This document shows positions 57,251 to 64,000 of a stretch of DNA of 64,000 bases, one piece after another. The stretch spans positions 10,350,552-10,414,551 of the forward strand of contig CM041197.1 of NCBI GenBank assembly GCA_023078555.1. Direction: 5' to 3'. The notes beneath the pieces were generated by a model that was given only the letters and a program-made list of their open reading frames with translations, ran no database searches and was not told the origin of the DNA. A program made the position numbers and the translations under genes. This DNA is from Ulva prolifera (Eukaryota; Chlorophyta; Ulvophyceae; Ulvales; Ulvaceae). How positions within the stretch are numbered: position 1 is the first letter of the stretch; every line of letters starts with the position of its first letter.

Positions 57251-59750
57251 ATGAGCTCTGTATTTATAATGCCAACGGCGCAGGAGGCAGCTCCCGCGCC
57301 TGCCTACCTCTGCACCCATGTCGACTCTCGCCTGGTTGAAAGGTCGACCGTGCTGAACGCGCTCGCAAACACTGGGGGCCCTGTATCTCTGCCAGACGGT
57401 GTTTCTAGGCAGGAGTTCCTAGTCTGGGCAAACATGGACCCTTCCTGTATTGCAAAGACAGCGTCGACCATGGACTTGTGCACCGCGCTGAGGGTGCGAC
57501 ATCTTTCCTCTAGAAGCTTGCTTAGACACAGCAAATGAAGTGCATAGACACATCGTGTGTGCAGGTGGCCGACGCACTGGGCGACTCGTTCACATGCGAG
57601 ATCACCACAACACTTGTCACCCGTCTCCGAAACACAGACTGGTCACATCCAGATGAAGCCGACGCAATGATGTACAGCATCCACTGTCTCAACAACACGG
57701 TTCAGTGTCATATCTTTTCCTCAATCGCCACTGATGTGGCGAGCCTCACGTCTAGCATGGACGATTGGCCGATCTCCTTGCAGCAGGTTCCGTGTCTCTT
57801 CCCGGCCTTTGTCTGTGATGTATCACGTCGCTTCCATGTGAATCTATGTATGAAAGCAGTTCTCGACCGGGATAGGCCAACGCGGTGCTGGGCCCCTTGA
57901 CATGTATGCGCCACATCCCCAGAGCTGTCGTGCAGGCCGGTTTCGATGCAGTCCTCACCTCCAAACGCACAATCGACATAATAGGATTTGAGTTCGATAG
58001 GGACTACACCCGTAAGCTGACCAGGTTCCTTCTCCTGCTCTCACGCTCTCGGATCACACCTCCAGGCCTGTCCTCCTTGACCCTCCGGATTGCACTGCCA
58101 GCACGGGCCATCGCCTGCCACCTCGCAGACGCCCTGGCCAACCACACCACCCTCTCCTCCCTCACCTTGCTCGTAGGGGATCCGAAAGTGGTGACAGATT
58201 GTTGCAGCGAAACTCCCCCTGCCGCCATACCCACCGCCCTCTCATCCATCCCGCAGCTCTCCGCCCTCACCCACCTCTCCATATCAATCACCCGCCACCT
58301 CCTCACAGACGCCACCGTCGTCTCCGCCACCATCGCCGCGCTCTGCCGCGCCGTCACGGCCCCTCGGCACCTCTCCGACCTCCTCCTCGACTTCAGTGAG
58401 TGCTATACAACCTCACACCTCCCCTCCCCTGCCGCATGCCCCCACACCACCCTCGACCCCCTCCTCTCCGCCATCTCCTCCGCCCCCGCTCTCACGTCCC
58501 TCGTCTTCACCTCCGCCGCTGTCCCGGCCCCCATCCGCCTCCCCGCCGCGACCCTCCACACCCTACGCTCCCTGAAAGTATCCCCCTCGACCGTTGCCAT
58601 CATACCCCCGCAGCCATGCCCAGGAGCCCCCGCCGCGCTCACGTCCATCACTCTCACAAGCACACGCGACGGCGGCCACGCCCCTGACCCCACCCTCCCT
58701 CAAATCCTCCTCCTGCGCCTGCCAGCCTACCCCGCGCTCCAGCGCATCAACTTGGAGGGCGTCGACGTCGGAGTATCTGGCTTCGCCGACCCTGCCGGAA
58801 CGCTCGCCAGCCTCCGCGGCCTCTCCGCCCTGTCCGCCCTCACCGCCCTCACTGCCATGCTCCGCTTCAGCTGCACCAAGCCGCGCGCACTCCCCGGCCT
58901 CGTCTCCGCGATTAGCGGCATCCCCCGACTGGTGGAGCTGGTGCTGTGCGCACGCCTAGAGGGCAAGGCACGGCATGACCCCGCCCCAACCTCCCGCAGC
59001 CCCGATAATGCCGCCGCCGCCGCAGCCGCGGACAAGGCTGCCGAAGAAGGATCGTACCCGGACTCTCTCAATTGCGTGCTCGACCCCCTCTGCCGCCTCA
59101 CCTGTCTTCAAAGCTTGGCCTTCCGCGTGTCCAGCTCTGAGGCGTGGGACGAAGTGCATGGCAAGACCATCCGCCGGCTGCATCGCGCGGGCGCAGAGCT
59201 CCTCTCGGGGCGGCCAGCCGCGTGGGACGACGGGCTGACGCAGCTGCAGCTCGAGGTTGATATCTACCGCCCCCTGCTCCCGCTCGCCTCTCGCATGCAC
59301 GCCATGTGTGCGCTGCGCGACCTGGACATCGGGCGCGTGACGGTGTGCTACCAGGCGCTGCCGGAGCTCTCGGCGCGGCTGCCCGCGCTCACGCGGCTCG
59401 TGGTGACGCCGAAGCCGCTGAGCAGGACGTTCGTGCGGTGGTTTGCGGGGTTCGCGGAGTGTGTGCTGAGCCTGGTGGACACGACCGTCAAGGAGCACGC
59501 CGGGTGGAGGGAGATCCTGGAGGACGAGCGCAGCGGCCCGCGGCGCATGCGGCGGTGGATAAACTACGTCGAAGCGCTGCCGGAGCTGCCCCGCCGGGGG
59601 ACGTACCACCTGCCCCCCAGGCTCGGCCTGATCCACCGCCTCCCAAGCCGCAAGCAGCCGATTGCGCGGGAGAAGATTGATGCGGCGCTGCGGCAGCTGC
59701 GCGAGCAGGGGGCTACGGTCGATGATTCTCTGCAGGTGATCAGGTATTGA
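57251..59750 (+). CDS. SKP1/BTB-like plus leucine-rich repeat protein, copy 2 (intact)
   Basis: Exons 57251-57493, 57565-57786 and 57936-59750 are all in phase 0 and give 759 aa. Residues ~20-110 (LCTHVDSRLVERSTVLNALANTG, VSLPDGVSRQEFLVW, LCTALRVADALGDSFTCEITTTLV) resemble the SKP1/BTB fold pattern of a Ser-rich helix, a V-LP-V strand and an LxxALxxADyL helix. This is a weak, motif-level match. Residues ~165-420 hold leucine-rich segments (GLSSLTLRIALPA, LSALTHLSISIT, LRSLKVSPSTV, YPALQRINLEGVDVG, LSALSALTALTAML) without a strict repeat length. The C terminus is Arg-rich and alpha-helical. If the fold reading is right, it could be a substrate adaptor of a cullin ubiquitin ligase. Neighbours are a frameshifted copy and a pseudogene of the same gene. 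Confidence 0.75.
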
Positions 59751-60737
59751 CGCGCAGTGTGCGGGGCGCTGTTGTGGGCCCTGTGCGCCTGCTGGGCTCT
59801 GGTGATGCGGAGGGTGCCGGGGAGTGGGTGACGGCTGGCGGGGTGGCGTGGGTGCAGACTGCCGAGGATGTGTGCGCTCACAGCGGCTCATGGCGGTGGG
59901 CGAGGCTGCCATGATCACGTGTCACACCTTTTTACAATGACAGAGAGGTGGTCAGCACCGCAGAAGTGTGATGGCGTGGCATCGTGAACTTGTGGCAGTC
60001 GCACCGATTTTTTGAGTTGTGGTAGCAGTGGTGCCTGTTTGGGCTGGAAATCTCACACGCGGTGCACAGAAGCATACGATTTCCGCCGCAGCGGCTGTTG
60101 TGGAGTGGTGACAGTGGTAGATCGTGCAGTTAGGCGGGGAACTGTGGCGGGGTATTTGTCGTGACTCTGGCCTCGTGTAGACAGCCCCCCTCGTGAGTCC
60201 AGATGGCAGTTGCGGTGGTGCGGACTGATGTGCACGTCTGCCGCTGCTGAGGCATTCGTGATTGCAGTGTGCCGATAGCGTTGGGGATGTCTACGGTTTA
60301 ATTTTTTTTTTATCCCTGTTTTGATTTGACACCGTGTGCTGAAGTGTGCCGCTGTTCTCAGGTTACTGTTTTGCTAACGAACGGTCGCTCTATCTGTGTG
60401 GAGAAGCACTAGTGCAGCTTGCAATGCCTGCATAGTTATTGATGAAGAGACCGGTGAACAGATGCTGGTGGGCCCTTTCACGGAGTCGTGGGAGATCTCG
60501 AGGTGGAGCGCAACCTCTTGCGGTCACAGGCACCACGACAACATGCCACAGGCGACGGAAAGTGTTCCCCGCACATGTTGCTGCCGCTTTGGGGCCCTAT
60601 GGTGTTCGACCTCCAAAGTCTTCGATGACCAGTGGTCATTCAGGTACTTCGTCCAGTCGAGACTGCAGGTGGACCAGAGCTTCAGTCTGGACCCTTGCAA
60701 GCACAAACATTCCAGCTGTGAAACCTGGTGTTTGTTT
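59751..60737. other. Spacer between copy 2 and the pseudogene
   Basis: No gene was recognised. It includes the 3' flank of copy 2, which is weakly similar to the 3' flank of copy 1, and a T run near 60302-60310. Confidence 0.45.
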
Positions 60738-62330
60738 GTATAGCCCCACACGCGCCGGACGCAGCTCCCGCCCCAGCCTGTCTATGTACCCATGTCGCGA
60801 TCGAGTCTGGCTTGGCCGAAAGGTCGTCCTTGCTAAGGGCGCTTGTGACCAGCGGCATCCCTGTGATTCTTTCAGACGGTGATCTGCCGGCACGGTGGTA
60901 GAATTGTAGAAGTGATGGCGTAGATGGCGCTGGCTGTACTGCGAAAACATTGTCGACCATGGGCGTGTGCACGTCGGTAAGTGTGCGACCCAATATATCG
61001 TCTCGAGGGCTTGAGCACACAATACTTGCAGATTGATGGTTGTTTGCAGGCAGCTCGCGCACGGAGTGACGAACCCGCGAGATCACAACAGCACTGGCTT
61101 TCGCCTGAGACGCACAAACTGGTCAAACACCAACGACCTCGACGCGATAATGTACAGTAATAGTTTCCCGACATACTCCGTCAGTGGGCAGCCTTGTCTC
61201 GCCACTGATGGCGGGTGTCATGTACAGCATGAACAGGTGCCCAGCCTGTTTGCGACAGGTGTGAAGTCCCAGCTGAGACATCGCGTTCCATTGGATCATA
61301 CCACCTCTTTGTATGAATTTTTGTATGAACTTGCTCTGGTCCCGCTGCAGGCCATTCCGCTGCAGGCTCCTTCAAATGCGTGGCCATATCTACAGAGCTG
61401 CTGCAGGCCAGTGTTGATGCTGTGCTTCCTGCGAAACGCACGGTTGAAGCGAATCAATACTCGCTATAAGAAAACTACGCGAGCCTGCTGACCAGGTGTA
61501 CTCTCTTGCTCTCATACTTCCGGATCTCATCATCAGGCCGGTTGGCCCCATTGCAGACATACCAGAATGCTCTGATCTGCCAAGATGCAGCCACATTCCG
61601 CATGTCGCCCCAGCCGCCAGCTTCTCCTCCTACCCACAGCTCTCGCCCTTTGTCCACAGCTTTCAGCGGGCTTTCTGCCGGCTGTTTCAGCAATGCCATT
61701 GCTGACCCACTCCTTCTCCGAGTCACAGATGCCTCTGCTGGCTGCAGCACCCCCCATCATCTTTCGCATGGCAGTCAGCAGCTGCAGGCCCATCCAAGAC
61801 GAGCACCATGGCCCCACCGTATGCCTCGCGCCACCCTCAACCCATCTGCTGGGAACTCAGCCCCACTCACCGTCACTCCCCCCCCTTGCGACGCTCCACC
61901 AGCTGTGGCCGCTTGAATCTCTTCCCCTCAACTCATGAAGCCGTAACCTGGAGTTCCAACACCGAGGATCGAGGTCCCCCCCCTCCCCCGCCCTGACCTC
62001 CATCATCCTCCAACCCAGTCAGCACGTGACAGCCTCCAACAAAGAAGAGCACTTTGCTCACTCCAGCTTGGAACCGAGTTGACGACCCGACCCACCTCCC
62101 CATACTACTCTTCCTTCTGCGCTATCCGGCTTGTCCAGCACTGCAGCGCACCAACTTCAGGTGTTACTCAGTCAGGTCAGATCAGCAAGCATGCGTCAGA
62201 TGTCCGGAACCGCTGACCCAGCAGGCCTCTGGCGAGGGTGCGCCCTCACTGCCCACTCCGCCATGCTCCTCATCCATCACACCAAGCCGCCGCTTGCTGC
62301 CGGGTAACGCGATCTGCGACGCGCAACATC
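60738..62330 (+). pseudogene. Decayed third copy of the leucine-rich gene
   Basis: Exon 1 remnant at about 60738-60984 keeps GCAGCTCCCGC, ACCCATGTCG and GAAAGGTCG in register with copy 2 but has a stop at its start (GTA TAG). Exon 2 remnant at about 61050-61270 retains GAGATCACAACAGCACTGG and GCGATAATGTACAG with several stops. Exon 3 remnant begins at about 61408 (GTTGATGCTGTGCTTCC...AAACGCACGGTTGA) and continues, broken and shortened, to about 62330, where the stretch equivalent to CTKPRALPGLVSAI is still recognisable. It is not translatable as a whole. Confidence 0.8.
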
Positions 62331-64000
62331 CTCGCCGTGCGCCTTGTCACTACAGCTCTGCAAGCGTGTCTTGCATCTGCACAGTCTAGTCCCGGGACAT
62401 GTTTACCTCCCAGATGGCCTGCTGCTGCTGCTGTAGTGTGGGTAAAAGATGCTGCCTGCCGGGATCTGCTGGGCAGAAGACGGGAGTGGAAGCCAGAAAC
62501 ACACACCGGGGGGGCCCTGCGGCGGCCTGGACCGCGCCACTGGGGGATCATGTATGGAACACCATTGGCAGGCGCAGCGGCACGCCGCGCAGAGGCAATA
62601 GGACACTGGGTATGTACACAGAATTGCTTGCCCTGACAGCGGGTTCTGTACTGTGCTTGTACACACCTAAGCGCGCTGACGCATCAGGAGGCAGAGGCAG
62701 GCTGGCCACACCCGACACCCCGTGTGCACATTTCTGCCACCTCCCATGCTGGCGAGAACACACCAGCGCACATGGTCAGGTTGCACATGATTATTGCCTG
62801 AGCCCTCATGCGATGGCTGGCCTGGGAAGATGCCTCGACTGTGCACAAGCAGAGGGTTCTGTGTCACAATTGTGTGTCACCCATCGTTTTGTTATTGACT
62901 AACAGCTGCAGGATTCTGCTTGCCTGACAGTCTGTGCACAAGCGAAGCTGTAACTCGCGCCTTGCTTTCCTCTGCGCCTTGCTTACCTATGCTGTCCACA
63001 ACTGCCATCCGCACCCAGGTGAAAGTCGCACCCAGGTGAAAGCACCCAGGTAAAAACCCCGAAGCCTATCCCTGACTACACGTATTTAGCAAACACATGC
63101 ATGGCGTAGAGTTTCCATGCAATGGGGGCGATGGCTGCCGAGGCGGTTCCTGTGGCATTCCTGCAATGGTACCTGCCTTCACCCTTGAAAACACATGCAT
63201 TGCCTGTGCTACATGACAGGATGACACAATTGCAGCTAGCACTGCAGGCCCTGGAAGCCACACGGCACGAATGACAACATCAACAAGACCCAGCAACAGC
63301 TGAACGGTGTTTGAGCTGCCACATGCCGCTGAGGCACTTGGTTGCCACTTGCTCGCATGCATGCCGGGTGTGGGGGTGGATGATGAAAGCTTCAGACTCC
63401 AACGGTGGCAATGCGTAGCCCTCGAACGGTGGACAGAATGCAGAGACTGCGGCCTTCACGAGGCAGGTGCTCTCCAGTGTTTGGTCGTCAGACCCGATCA
63501 TATGTAATGATTCCTAATATTCAGCTCTGATTTCTGGGTTGCAGCCCTGGAACTGCTGCAAAGCGACCCAACACTGTTGGTCTCTGTGATTAACGAGGGT
63601 CTTATCAGTGCTTTGAGCTGCATCATCATGCACCGTTGACACGCACTGACCTCTCCCCCCCCCCACACACGTAGCATGCACACGAACAAGTGCGTCGGCT
63701 GCGGTGGTCACGCCTTTGCTCGGTGCGAGCCGGCTCGTTCCGGATACTGAATCGCAACGCCCTCTGCTGCGCAACCGCCTGGGGCCTGAGCCGCTGCTGG
63801 CAGCACACCGCTCTGGCACCACCATCATCAGATGAGACAGCTTTCGGCCAGGGCACATGATGGCCTCGCATGAAGCAGACTGAGGTCGCACACGTACCCA
63901 TACACATGCCCAGGGCTGCACGTATTTCTTCTCCCCAGTGCACGTGTGTGCCTGTGCCGCCTGTGCCGGGGCCGGTGTCGGGGAAAGTGAGGTTGAGGCT
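62331..64000. other. Terminal region without a recognised gene
   Basis: Open frames of about 60-170 codons on both strands overlap and lack motifs. A frame at 62399-62902 (+) is Cys-containing but unsupported. An M1 element lies near the end. Confidence 0.45.
63477..63574 (-). mobile_element. M1 MITE-like copy
   Basis: 98 bp from GTGTTTGGTC to GACCCAACAC, with one mismatch between the inverted ends. The interior has GATCATATGTAATGATTCCT and GGGTTGCAGCCCTGGAA. Flanking CCA and TGG extend the inverted symmetry. Confidence 0.75.

Larger units (their letters stand above)
50011..59750. repeat. Tandem segmental duplication, period about 5.4 kb
   Basis: Unit 1 runs from about 50.0 to 54.4 kb and unit 2 from about 55.45 to 59.75 kb. 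Matching points are the CTGCAGTCTGAAA block (50.01/55.45 kb), exon 1 starts (51768/57251) and exon 3 starts (52570/57936). Flanks have diverged more than exons, so the duplication is not recent. Confidence 0.75.

Noticed and set aside
58956-59918. 320-codon minus-strand frame over copy 2
   Set aside because: Antisense shadow of exon 3; no counterpart in copy 1 and no recognisable domain.

Overview
The window is nuclear DNA of a eukaryote. All genes recognised here are split by spliceosomal introns, with G/C-rich coding exons and long, repeat-rich introns and intergenic DNA. Three things suggest a photosynthetic, probably green-algal host: a four-EF-hand calcium-dependent protein kinase (CDPK), a Rubisco-LSMT-type SET protein, and plastid-transit-like N termini on both. 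That assignment is inference.

Layout: (1) 4510-6499 and 12279-14673 (+) hold two paralogous secreted Ala/Cys-rich proteins with identical exon phases and ten aligned cysteines; no family was recognised. (2) 17362-27510 (-) is a complete 14-exon DEAH-box RNA helicase of the DHX16/Prp2 spliceosomal type (1094 aa). (3) 28066-33149 (+), head to head with it, is an eight-exon CDPK (592 aa). (4) 33625-42457 (+) is a seven-exon SET-domain lysine methyltransferase (577 aa) with a 4.7 kb last intron full of repeats. (5) 44334-48490 (+) is a four-exon multipass membrane protein (819 aa) with a Cys-containing loop and a long Ser/Pro-rich tail; it was not recognised. (6) 50-62.3 kb is a tandem family of leucine-rich proteins with a possible SKP1/BTB-like N terminus: copy 1 has a 16-bp frameshifting deletion, copy 2 is intact, copy 3 is a decayed pseudogene. 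The first two copies lie in a duplication with a period of about 5.4 kb.

Two genome-level signals stand out. The 40 splice donors inferred here never have A at +4; 24 begin GTGCG and two begin GCGCG, often running into C-rich or pure poly-C sequence, while acceptors are mostly TGCAG. Tandem duplications also repeatedly copy splice junctions, the clearest being a 40-bp minisatellite whose unit spans a DHX16 exon/intron boundary. Mobile-type repeats include a family of about 98 bp with a GTGTTGGGTC terminal inverted repeat, and a second dispersed family without visible inverted ends.

Exon models come from reading frame, phase bookkeeping, splice motifs and remembered family sequences; no alignment or transcript data were available.
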